Origin: Pseudomonas veronii
GTDB taxonomy: Bacteria > Pseudomonadota > Gammaproteobacteria > Pseudomonadales > Pseudomonadaceae
NCBI RefSeq assembly: GCF_001439695.1
Contig: NZ_JYLL01000006.1
Location: 62,001 to 126,000, forward strand
Length of the DNA stretch: 64,000 nt
Reading direction: 5' to 3'
This document shows positions 33,326 to 43,401 of this stretch, piece by piece. The position numbers were made by a program, and so were the translations under genes. The stretch's first letter is position 1; each line of letters begins with the position of its first letter. The notes beneath the pieces were generated by a model that was not told the origin of the DNA, ran no database searches, and worked only from the letters and a program-made list of their open reading frames with translations.

Positions 33326-34654
33326 ATGGCCGCACCAAGCAAGAAGATGAGCCTGTTGGGCCTGACCACCCTGGTAGCGATCAACATGATGGGCTCGGGG
33401 ATCATCATGTTGCCGGCCAGCATGGCGCAACTGGGCGCGATTTCGCTGCTGTCGTGGGTCGTCACTGCGCTCGGTTCGATGGCGATCGCCTACGGCTTCG
33501 CTCAATGCGGGCTGTTCTGTACCCGCAGCGGTGGGATGTCGGCGTATACCGAGGAGGCCCACGGCAAGTCGGGGTTTTTCCTGTGTTCGTTTCTGTATTT
33601 TCTGTCGCTGATCATTGCCAATGTGGCGATTGCGATTTCGGCGGTGGGTTATTTGTCGTCGTTCATTCCGTGGCTGGGCAGCGGGCCGGGGCCGTTGTTC
33701 GTCGGCAGCCTGGCGCTGATCTGGCTGACCACCGTGGCCAACTTCGGCGGCCCGCGCATCACCGGGCGCATCGGAGTGGTCACGGTATGGGGCGTGATCA
33801 TTCCAGTGGCGGGGCTCTGCGTGATCGGTTGGTTCTATTTCAAGCCCGAGGTGTTCACGGCCGCCTGGAACCCACACCAACGGCACCTGTGGGACGCCGT
33901 CAGTGCGAGTATTCCTCTGACCCTGTGGGCGTTTCTTGGCATGGAGTCGGCCGCCCAAGGCTACGACGCGGTGGAGAACCCCAACCGCACCGTGCCCCTG
34001 GCCTGCCTGCTCGGCACGCTTGGGGTGGCGGTGGTGTACGTGCTGTCGACTGCGGTGATCCAGGGCATCGTGCCCAATGCCGAACTGGCGGCGTCCTCCG
34101 CACCGTTCGCACTGGTTTACGCACAGATGTTCAGCCCCTGGGTCGGCAAGCTGATCATGGCGTTGGCGGTGGTGGCCTGTATCGGCTCGTTGCTGGGCTG
34201 GCAATTCACCCTGGCGCAAACAGCCAAGATGTCGGCGGACCAACGCCTGTTTCCGCGTTTTTTCAGCCGCATCAGCGCCGCGAATGCACCGGTGCTGGGG
34301 CTGCTGGCGTGTGCCACGCTGCAAAGCCTGATTGCCTTGTCGACCATCTCGCCCAGCGCCAGCGCGCAGTTCAGCAAACTGGTGAACCTGGCCGTGGTGA
34401 CCAACCTGCTGCCCTACGTGACCGCCCTCACCGGCCTGATGGTGATGATGTACAAGGCACACGCCAGCGCAACGGTGCAGGCGCGCAATACGCTGGTGGT
34501 GCTGGTGTCTGTGGGGTATTCGCTGTATGCAATTTATGCCTGTGGTGAAGAGGCGGTGTTTGGCGCGATGCTGGTGCTGGCGTTCGGGTATCTGTTGTAT
34601 GGCTTTCTGGCCAAACGGTTTGTCGGGGAACCGGCAGATTCCCCTGGCAGATGA
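33326..34654 (+). CDS. potE: Putrescine-ornithine antiporter (PotE), APC family
   Basis: 442 residues, 12 membrane segments. The opening LLGLTTLVAINMMGSGIIML and the segments CTRSGGMSAYTEEAHGKSGF and IIANVAIAISAVGYLSSF are very close to E. coli PotE, which is 439 residues. The protein exchanges ornithine and putrescine and can also import putrescine. No ornithine decarboxylase gene is adjacent in the window, so uptake or simple exchange is possible. Confidence 0.9.
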   Translation: MAAPSKKMSLLGLTTLVAINMMGSGIIMLPASMAQLGAISLLSWVVTALGSMAIAYGFAQCGLFCTRSGGMSAYTEEAHGKSGFFLCSFLYFLSLIIANVAIAISAVGYLSSFIPWLGSGPGPLFVGSLALIWLTTVANFGGPRITGRIGVVTVWGVIIPVAGLCVIGWFYFKPEVFTAAWNPHQRHLWDAVSASIPLTLWAFLGMESAAQGYDAVENPNRTVPLACLLGTLGVAVVYVLSTAVIQGIVPNAELAASSAPFALVYAQMFSPWVGKLIMALAVVACIGSLLGWQFTLAQTAKMSADQRLFPRFFSRISAANAPVLGLLACATLQSLIALSTISPSASAQFSKLVNLAVVTNLLPYVTALTGLMVMMYKAHASATVQARNTLVVLVSVGYSLYAIYACGEEAVFGAMLVLAFGYLLYGFLAKRFVGEPADSPGR

Positions 34655-34660
34655 AGATCA

Positions 34661-34748
34661 AAATGTGGGAGGGGGTTTGCCCCCGATTGCGCCAGTCGAT
34701 ACATGTATTGACTGAACCACCGCTATCGGGGGCACGCCCCCTCCTACA
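34661..34748. repeat. REPIN after potE
   Basis: The left REP arm AAATGTGGGAGGGGGTTTG and an inverted right arm ending GCCCCCTCCTACA surround a short spacer. It is slightly degenerate compared with those at 1844 and 10000. It lies between the convergent potE and glpV genes. Confidence 0.85.
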
Positions 34749-34774
34749 GTGCTTACCGCGTTTGCCTGAACTGA

Positions 34775-36517
34775 TTATTTACGCGCCGCCTCCCACTGCT
34801 TGAGCAGGTCGCCGTAGGCCACGGTTTCGCCTTTGGGTTTCTCGTTGGCCAGTTTCGGCTTCGGCGCGCCGGGCTGGTCGAACCAGTATTGGGCGTCACG
34901 TTCCGGGTTCATTTTCGGACCGCACACCGGTTGCACTTTGGAGCGCTCCAGGCGCGTCATGATCGCGTCTTGCTCCTTGGCCAGGTTGTCGAGCGCCTGT
35001 TGCGGGGTTTTCTCGCCGCTGGCCGCCGCCGCAATGTTGCTCCACCACAATTGCGCCAGGCGTGGATAGTCCGGCACGTTGGTGCCGGTCGGGGTCCACT
35101 CGACCCGGGCCGGGCTGCGGTAGAACTCCACCAGGCCGCCAAGCTTCGGCGCCAGGTCGGTCATGGCCTGGGAATTGATGTCCGACTCACGGATCGGCGT
35201 CAGGCCGACGATGGTTTTCTTCAGCGACACGGTTTTCGAGGTGACGAACTGCGCGTACAGCCAGGCCGCGAGCTTCTGCTTCTCAGGCGTCGACTTGAGG
35301 AAGGTCCAGGAACCCACGTCCTGATAACCCTTCTTCATGCCCTTTTCCCAATAAGGCCCGACGGGCGACGGCGCCATACGCCATTTCGGCGTGCCGTCGG
35401 CGTTGACCACGGGCAGGCCCGGCTTGGTCATGTCGGCCGTGAACGCGGTGTACCAGAAGATCTGCTGGGCGATGTTGCCCTGGGACGGCACCGGGCCGGA
35501 TTCGGAGAAGGTCATGCCCGCCGCTTCCGGCGGTGCGTAGGCTTTCATCCAGTCCACGTATTTTTGCGTGGCGAACACCGCAGCCGGGCCGTTGGTGTCG
35601 CCGCCCCGGGTGACGCTGGAGCCCACCGGGTGGCAGTCCTCGACGCGAATGCCCCACTCGTCCACCGGCAAACCGTTGGGCAAACCCTTGTCGCCGCCAC
35701 CAGCCATGGAGAACCAGGCATCGGTGAAGCGCCAGCCGAGGGACGGGTCTTTCTTGCCGTAGTCCATATGCCCATAGATGCGCTTGCCGTCGATTTGCTT
35801 GACGTCCTCGCTGAAGAACTTGGCGATGTCTTCATAGGCCGACCAGTTCACCGGCACGCCGAGGTCGTAGCCGTATTTTTCCTTGAACTTGGCTTTCAGC
35901 TCCGGCCGCTCGAACCAGTCAGCGCGGAACCAGTACAGGTTGGCGAATTGCTGGTCGGGTAACTGGTAGATCTTGCCGTCCGGCGCGGTGGTGAAGGAGA
36001 TACCGATAAAGTCCTTGATATCCAGGGTCGGCGAGGTGAAGTCCTTGCCTTCGTTGGCCATCAGGTCGGTGATGGATTCGGTTTTGCCGTAGCGAAAGTG
36101 CGTACCGATCAGGTCGGAATCGTTGACCCAGCCGTCATAGATGTTCTTGTCGGACTGCATCTGGGTTTGCAGCTTTTCCACCACATCGCCTTCCTGCAGC
36201 AGGTCGTGGGTCAGCTTGATACCGGTGATTTCACTGAAGGCCTTGGCCAGCACCTTGGATTCGTACTCATGGGTGGTGAGGGTTTCCGACACCACGTTGA
36301 TCTTCATCCCACGGAACGGTTCGGCGGCCTTAATGAACCACTTGAGTTCCTCGAGCTGCTGGTCGGCCGTGAGGGTCGACGGCTTGAACTCGCTGCCGAT
36401 CCATTTTTTCGCCGCCTCTTCATACGCATCGGCCCAGGCCGTGGCACTCAAACCGCTGAGGGCCAATACGGCGGCCAATGAAATGCTATGTCGCAGCTTA
36501 TTGTTTTTATCGAACAT
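34775..36517 (-). CDS. glpV: Glycerol ABC transporter substrate-binding protein (GlpV)
   Basis: 580 residues, large for a binding protein, as is usual for GlpV. It starts at MFDKNNKLRHSISLAAVLAL with a signal peptide ending AWA. The mature part has FRGMKINVVSETLTTHEYESKVL, VNWSAYEDIAKFF and WSNIAAAASGEKTPQQALD. The order S-T-P-Q-U-V on this strand is that of the glycerol importer described in Rhizobium leguminosarum. A REPIN separates it from glpU. Confidence 0.87.
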   Translation of the reverse strand: MFDKNNKLRHSISLAAVLALSGLSATAWADAYEEAAKKWIGSEFKPSTLTADQQLEELKWFIKAAEPFRGMKINVVSETLTTHEYESKVLAKAFSEITGIKLTHDLLQEGDVVEKLQTQMQSDKNIYDGWVNDSDLIGTHFRYGKTESITDLMANEGKDFTSPTLDIKDFIGISFTTAPDGKIYQLPDQQFANLYWFRADWFERPELKAKFKEKYGYDLGVPVNWSAYEDIAKFFSEDVKQIDGKRIYGHMDYGKKDPSLGWRFTDAWFSMAGGGDKGLPNGLPVDEWGIRVEDCHPVGSSVTRGGDTNGPAAVFATQKYVDWMKAYAPPEAAGMTFSESGPVPSQGNIAQQIFWYTAFTADMTKPGLPVVNADGTPKWRMAPSPVGPYWEKGMKKGYQDVGSWTFLKSTPEKQKLAAWLYAQFVTSKTVSLKKTIVGLTPIRESDINSQAMTDLAPKLGGLVEFYRSPARVEWTPTGTNVPDYPRLAQLWWSNIAAAASGEKTPQQALDNLAKEQDAIMTRLERSKVQPVCGPKMNPERDAQYWFDQPGAPKPKLANEKPKGETVAYGDLLKQWEAARK

Positions 36518-36566
36518 AGAGACCTCCTGGTTGATTTCAAAAGGGACTACAAACACCACACACCCC

Positions 36567-36669
36567 TTGTAGGAGCGAGCTTGCTCGCGAAAAACGCCCA
36601 GACACCGCGCACGCCCAGAAACGCCGCGTTATCGTTGACGAATTTCGCGAGCAAGCTCGCTCCTACAGG
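36567..36669. repeat. REPIN of the TAGGAGCGAGCTTGCTCGC type between glpU and glpV
   Basis: Inverted arms (about 36567-36592 and 36643-36669) carry TAGGAGCGAGCTTGCTCGCGA and its reverse. This is a different REP family from the one at 34661. Being inside the operon just upstream of the binding-protein gene, it could stabilise or separate transcript segments. Confidence 0.88.
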
Positions 36670-36686
36670 GAATAGAGGCATCCGCA

Positions 36687-36959
36687 CTAGCCCCAACGCA
36701 TCACACACAACAGCCATACAAGGGAGAGCGCGGACGCCACCCAGATGCTCCAGTCGGTTACGCCGATCACCAGCAGGTGCAGGTAGGCGCTACCGAGAAG
36801 ACCGATAAACAAACGATCACCACGGGTGGTGCTGATCGGCAGAAACCCGCGCCGAGGGATACTCGGCGCGCGCAATTCCCAAGTGGTCATGCCCGCCAGA
36901 ATCAGGGCGATACCGCCAAAGAACAGCGCAGTGGGGGTGGTCCAGGCCATCCATTCCAT
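36687..36959 (-). CDS. glpU: Small membrane protein of the glycerol ABC transporter (GlpU, DUF2160)
   Basis: 90 residues from MEWMAWTTPTALFFGGIALI, 6 bases after GAGGAG; an ATG one codon earlier is also possible. There are 2-3 membrane helices, and GFLPISTTRGDRLFIGLLGSAYLHL is a conserved stretch in this family. Its function in the transporter is not established. The gene begins about 10 bases after the glpQ stop. Confidence 0.83.
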   Translation of the reverse strand: MEWMAWTTPTALFFGGIALILAGMTTWELRAPSIPRRGFLPISTTRGDRLFIGLLGSAYLHLLVIGVTDWSIWVASALSLVWLLCVMRWG

Positions 36960-36969
36960 CATCGACTCC

Positions 36970-37770
<801 letters not shown>

Positions 37771-37780
37771 GTTGGTGGCC

Positions 37781-38643
37781 TCAGCGGTTGGCGTCGGAAT
37801 GGGTCATGGCGGTGTAGAACAGCCAGGACACCAACAGGATGATCAGGAAGTACACCAGGGAAAACGCCGCGGCCGGGCCTAGGTCGAATTGGCCGACAGC
37901 CATCTGGGTCAGCGTCTGGCTGAGGAACGTGGTGGCGTTACCCGGCCCGCCACCGGTCAGTACGAAGGGCTCGGTGTAGATCATGAAACTGTCCATGAAG
38001 CGCAGCATCACCGCGATCAGCAGCACACTTTTCATCTTCGGCAGCTGGATATGTCGGAAAACCGCCCAGGCCGACGCCCGATCGATACGCGCCGCCTGGT
38101 AGTACACATCTGGAATAGCGCGCAGCCCCGAGTAGCACAGCAGCGCCACCAGGGAGGTCCAGTGCCAGACATCCATCACCAGCACCGTGACCCAAGCGTC
38201 CATGGTGTTGGCCGCATAGTTGTAGCTGATGCCCATCGCATTGAGGGTAGAGCCGAGCAGGCCGATATCGGCGCGGCCGAAAATCTGCCAGATGGTGCCC
38301 ACCACGTTCCACGGAATCAGCAACGGAATGGCGAGGATGATCAGCACCAGCGACGACCAGCGGCCCTTGGTCGGCATGGTCAGGGCGATGGCGATGCCCA
38401 GCGGGATTTCGATCAGCAGCACGCACGCCGAGTAGATGAACTGGCGCAGCAGCGAGTCGTGCAGACGCGGGTCGAGCAGCACCTGTTTGTACCAGTCGGC
38501 GCCGACGAAATAGCGGCTGGACTGGTCGAAAATGTCCTGCACCGAGTAGTTGACCACCGTCATCATCGGGATCACCGCACTGAATGCCACCAGCAGGAAC
38601 ACCGGCAACACCAACCACCAGGCCTTGTTGTTCTGCACCTTGT

Positions 38644-38647
<4 letters not shown>
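37781..38647 (-). CDS. glpP: Glycerol ABC transporter permease (GlpP)
   Basis: 288 residues from MNKVQNNKAWWLVLPVFLLV, a MalF-like permease with six helices. The EAA loop is RAIPDVYYQAARIDRASAWAVFRHIQLPKM. The start overlaps the glpT stop as ATGA; an in-frame ATG 15 codons upstream is inside glpT. It should form the channel with GlpQ. Confidence 0.88.
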
Positions 38648-39740
<1,093 letters not shown>

Positions 39741-39741
<1 letters not shown>

Positions 39742-40835
39742 CAGGCAACCCTCGCGACACGGCGTCCGGGGGCCTGGACCAAGCGGCCCTGGCCATCGAA
39801 CACAAACAGTTTATGGGTGGGGATATACACACGGATCGGCGCGTCGACGTCGTACTCATGCACCCCCGGCAAGTGCAGCACCAGCAGGAAATGCTCGCTG
39901 CGCACATGCAGGAAGGTTTCCGAGCCGCTGATCTCGGCGACTTCCACGGTCACCGCCAGTTCGAGGTCGTCGTCGTTGCTGGGCACCAGGCTGATATGGC
40001 TGGGGCGCACGCCAAAGCGGAACTCGCCCTCGCCGATGGGACGCAGGTCAACATTGAGTGGGAAGTGTACGAAATTGGCGAAGCTCACTTCATTGCCGCG
40101 GATGCTGCCCGGCATCAGGTTGATCGGCGGTTCGGAAAACAACTCGGCGGCCAATACGGTCTGCGGCTGGTGATAGACCTCGGCCGCCTTGCCGCTCTGG
40201 ATCACCCGGCCTTCGTGGAGGATGGTGGTGGTGCCGCCGAGTGCCAGCGCTTCGTTGGGCTCGGTGGTGGCGTAAATCGCAATGGTGTGGCGGGCCTTGA
40301 ACAGCTCGCGCATTTCCTGACGCAGCTCTTCGCGCAGTTTGTAGTCCAGGTTCACCAACGGCTCATCGAACAGGATCAGTTCGGCATCCTTCACCAACGC
40401 GCGGGCCATCGCCGTGCGTTGCTGTTGGCCGCCGGACAGCTCCAGCGGGTGGCGCTTGAGGAACTTCTCGATGCGCAGCATCTTCGCGGTTTCCAGCACC
40501 TTGCTCTGGATCATCTCGTTGGACACACCGGCCTGGCGCAACGGCGAGGCGATGTTCTCGAACACGGTCATGGTCGGGTAGTTGATGAACTGTTGATACA
40601 CCATCGACACGTTGCGCAGGCGCACCGGTTTAGCGGTGACATCCACGCCGTTCATCAGGATGCGGCCGCTGTCGGGCTTGTCCAGGCCGGCCATCAGGCG
40701 CATCAGGCTGGTCTTGCCGGACAGGGTGCGACCGAGCAGCACATTGAAGGAGCCGGCCTCGAAACGCAGGTTGGCGTCGTCGATCCAGGTCTGGCCTTCG
40801 ATGACGCGGGAGACATGTTCCAGGGTCAATGACAT
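39741..40835 (-). CDS. glpS: Glycerol ABC transporter ATPase (GlpS), degenerate Walker A and H-switch
   Basis: 364 residues from MSLTLEHVSRVIEGQTWIDD. The P-loop reads GRTLSGKT (35-42) instead of GPSGxGKST, and the switch His is replaced by Thr (T191 in YATTEP). The signature LSGGQQQR (133-140) and Walker B FDEP (156-159) are intact. It is the first gene of the operon, about 35 bases after a sigma-54-type promoter. A much longer open frame runs upstream through the promoter to 41165 but shows no family sequence. Confidence 0.88.
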
Positions 40836-40880
40836 GACACGCCCTTTTTTATTATTGGAATGAATCTGGCCAGTGGTCAC

Positions 40881-40897
40881 AGCGAGTTTCGTGCCAA
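40881..40897 (-). promoter_or_regulatory. Sigma-54 promoter of the glpSTPQUV operon
   Basis: Read on the minus strand: TTGGCACGAAACTCGCT. GG and GC are separated by exactly 10 bases, and the -24 half (TTGGCACG) matches consensus fully; the -12 half is TCGC rather than TTGC. Transcription would start near 40869, some 35 bases before glpS. Confidence 0.8.
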
Positions 40898-40951
40898 CCG
40901 CAGCAGGTGCTTGATCCACAAGGAAATGCCCTGAAAGCGAGGTTCGGGAGC

Positions 40952-41058
40952 GAACAAAAATGAACAATTCGGACTGAACAACTGAACACTCAGCGGGTTG
41001 ACAATGAACAGTTCTGAACAACACTGTTTGAACCCGATTGACTGAACAACGCAGAACA
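40952..41058. promoter_or_regulatory. Array of eight GAACA repeats, candidate enhancer sites
   Basis: GAACA begins at 40952, 40962, 40976, 40984, 41006, 41016, 41044 and 41054. Three pairs are exactly 10 bp apart, about one helical turn, and six copies are preceded by T (TGAACA; the exceptions are at 40952 and 41054). The array is roughly 55-180 bp upstream of the sigma-54 promoter, where enhancer-binding proteins normally act. Confidence 0.65.
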
Positions 41059-41062
41059 CATG

Positions 41063-41104
41063 CGGGAGGGGCGGTGCGACGATTCGACTTGCCCCCTCCC
41101 ACAT
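41063..41104. repeat. Degenerate REP pair
   Basis: GGGAGGGGCGGTGCG and an inverted partner GCCCCCTCCCACAT lie either side of a 10-15 base spacer. It is a worn version of the GTGGGAGGGGGC REP family, between the GAACA array and the activator start. Confidence 0.6.
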
Positions 41105-41163
41105 CGACCGGGTGACATCCGTTAGATTGCGCAAGACCCAAAAACAATAAAAAGAAGGTCTCC

Positions 41164-42981
41164 ATGGCCGAACCGCTGACTCACGACACCCTCATCCAGG
41201 AGTCCTGGCGCCGCTGCCGCGCATTCGGCCTGGACCACCAGAGCCCACCCAGCTTTGACCAACTGCCCGCCGAGAGCATCAGCCAATTGCTGGAGAGCCA
41301 GCATTCCCTGGTGCAGACCACCCACCAGGAAGTGTTGCCTTACTACGAGAACATCCTGAGCAACTCCAACTGCCTGATCATGCTGGCCGACAACCAGGGC
41401 CAGGTTTTGACGTCGTGGGGCACCCAGCGCTTTATCGACCCCAAGTTGGCCCGTGGTTTCAGCCCCGGCGCCAGCTGGATGGAGCGTTCCAGCGGCACCA
41501 ATGCCATCGGCACCGCGCTGGCCTGTGCCCAGGCGGTGCATATCGAACACGATGAACACTTCCTCAAGGCCAATCGCTTCATGACCGGTTCGGCGGCGCC
41601 GATCTTCGACGCCCAGCGCGAAATCATCGCGGTGCTGGACGTGTCCAGCGACAGCTACCTGCCGCCCTCTCACACCCTGGGCATGGTCAAGATGATGAGC
41701 CAGACCGTGGAAAACCGGCTGATCCTCAACCTGTTTCGCGGCGAGCATTTCCAGCTGACCTTCAACACCGGGCTGAACAACCTCGACAGCCAATGGGCGG
41801 GCTTGCTGATCTTTGATGAAAGCGGCCAGGTGTTATCGGCCAACCGCCGCGCCGACAACCTGCTGGGCATCAGCCTGTCGCGGGTGATGATCGACCGCTT
41901 GTTCAAGGTGTCGATGCTGGAGTTACTGAATCAGCCGGAGGGTTTGCCGTTCTCCTTGCAGGCGGCCGGCCGCAATCGCTTCCAGTGTTTATTGAAGCGG
42001 CCCAAGCAGATGCCGGTACACGCGCGGGTTTTCAGCGAACCGGCGCCGCCGCAAGCCGCACCGATCAGCCTCAAGACCCTGCATTTTGGCGATGTGCGCG
42101 TGGAAAAAGCTGTGCGCCAGGCCGAGCGCCTGCTGGAAAAGGACATTCCGCTGCTGATCCACGGTGAAACCGGCGTGGGCAAAGAGGTGTTCGTCAAAGC
42201 CCTGCACCAGGCCAGTTCGCGCAGCCAACAGGCCTTTATCGCGGTGAACTGTGCGGCGATTCCCGCTGAGCTGGTGGAATCGGAACTGTTCGGCTACGAA
42301 AAAGGCGCCTTCACCGGCGCCAATCAAAAAGGCAGCGTCGGCCTGATCCGCAAGGCCGACAAGGGCACGCTGTTTCTCGACGAGATCGGTGATATGCCAC
42401 TGCCGACCCAGGCCCGCTTGCTGCGGGTCTTACAGGAACGCTGCGTGCAACCGGTGGGCAGCAGCGAGTTGTTCCCGGTGGATTTGCGCATCATCTCCGC
42501 CACCAACCATGTGCTACGCGAGCAGGTGCAGGCCGGGCGCTTCCGTGAGGATTTGTACTACCGCATTGGCGGGCTGACCCTGGAGTTGCCGCCGCTGCGC
42601 GAGCGCACTGACAAGCGGGCGTTGTTCCAACAACTGTGGCAGCAACACCGCGAACCGAAGCAATGGGCCGGGCTGAGCGCCGAGGTGCTGGCGTTGTTCG
42701 AGCAGCACCCGTGGCCGGGCAATTTGCGCCAGGTCAGCAGTGTGTTGCAGGTGGCGTTGGCCATGGCCGAGGAGCAGCCGATCCGCCCGGAGCATCTGCC
42801 GGACGACTTCTTCGTCGATCTGAACGTGACGGCGCCGCTGCCCGACAGCGCGCCTCTGGAGGACAGCATTGACCTGACGCGGCGCTTGAAAGCGGCAGGC
42901 GGGAATATTTCCCACCTGGCGCGGGAACTCGGCGTGAGCCGCAACACCCTGTACAAGCGCCTGCGCCAAGGCAATGACTGA
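41164..42981 (+). CDS. Sigma-54-dependent activator, AcoR-like (GAF, AAA, Fis-type HTH)
   Basis: 605 residues. An AcoR-type N terminus (HDTLIQESWRRCRAFGLD) leads into a GAF sensor (about 75-190), then a short linker. The AAA domain has Walker A GETGVGKE (334-341), the sigma-54 contact loop GAFTGA (381-386) and LFLDEIGDM. The C-terminal helix-turn-helix is ISHLARELGVSRNTLYKRL. It diverges from the glp transporter operon, which has a sigma-54-type promoter, so it is the probable activator; the inducer may be glycerol or a related diol or alcohol. Confidence 0.92.
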   Translation: MAEPLTHDTLIQESWRRCRAFGLDHQSPPSFDQLPAESISQLLESQHSLVQTTHQEVLPYYENILSNSNCLIMLADNQGQVLTSWGTQRFIDPKLARGFSPGASWMERSSGTNAIGTALACAQAVHIEHDEHFLKANRFMTGSAAPIFDAQREIIAVLDVSSDSYLPPSHTLGMVKMMSQTVENRLILNLFRGEHFQLTFNTGLNNLDSQWAGLLIFDESGQVLSANRRADNLLGISLSRVMIDRLFKVSMLELLNQPEGLPFSLQAAGRNRFQCLLKRPKQMPVHARVFSEPAPPQAAPISLKTLHFGDVRVEKAVRQAERLLEKDIPLLIHGETGVGKEVFVKALHQASSRSQQAFIAVNCAAIPAELVESELFGYEKGAFTGANQKGSVGLIRKADKGTLFLDEIGDMPLPTQARLLRVLQERCVQPVGSSELFPVDLRIISATNHVLREQVQAGRFREDLYYRIGGLTLELPPLRERTDKRALFQQLWQQHREPKQWAGLSAEVLALFEQHPWPGNLRQVSSVLQVALAMAEEQPIRPEHLPDDFFVDLNVTAPLPDSAPLEDSIDLTRRLKAAGGNISHLARELGVSRNTLYKRLRQGND

Positions 42982-43071
42982 AACCCGGGCAGCAATCGAC
43001 CGCTGCCCTCAGGCTTGAAACCGCCTCGCCCGCACGCGACACTGCGCCGCTCCATCACGAGGACACCGCCG

Positions 43072-43401
43072 ATGACCGCAACCGCCGCCACCGTTTCTGC
43101 ACGGGAGGCTTATCAAGTGCTCAAGGATATGGCCCTGGAAACGCGGGTCATCAGCGCCTGCGCGGCAGCGGATGACACGGTGAGCGTGGAAACCGACGGC
43201 TGGCGGATGGTGCTGCTGACCCAAGGTACGGTGCTGGTGGGGTGCCAGCACTGCCGCTCACCCGATGGACGGCATGGCTCATTGGACAGCTGGCAACGCT
43301 ATGGCACCAACCCAGTGGCATTGATGAGTACGTGGGAGCACGCGCAAGTCGAGCGCCTGTTGTCGGTGTCTCAGCGCCAGCTCCACGACACGCCGGTGTA
43401 G
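43072..43401 (+). CDS. Small Pseudomonas protein (DUF7693-like)
   Basis: 109 residues from MTATAATVSAREAYQVLKDM, with GAGGA 8 bases upstream. The middle and end (VSVETDGWRMVLL, CRSPDGRHGSLDSWQRYGTNPVALMSTWEHAQVERLL) resemble a family of small Pseudomonas proteins of unknown function that I recall as DUF7693; the number is from memory. Its last 31 bases overlap the end of the convergent TonB-receptor gene. Confidence 0.7.
   Translation: MTATAATVSAREAYQVLKDMALETRVISACAAADDTVSVETDGWRMVLLTQGTVLVGCQHCRSPDGRHGSLDSWQRYGTNPVALMSTWEHAQVERLLSVSQRQLHDTPV

Larger units (their letters stand above)
40836..41163. other. Divergent regulatory region between glpS and the sigma-54 activator gene
   Basis: These 328 bases hold, from left to right, the glpS leader, a sigma-54-type promoter facing glpS (40881-40897), a cluster of eight GAACA direct repeats (40952-41058), a degenerate REP pair (41063-41104), and the start region of the activator gene. 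There is no sign of a gene. Confidence 0.75.

Noticed and set aside
40836..41165. 110-codon N-terminal extension of GlpS
   Set aside because: It would cover the sigma-54-type promoter and GAACA array and is not like any ABC ATPase; the ATG at 40835 gives the normal N terminus.
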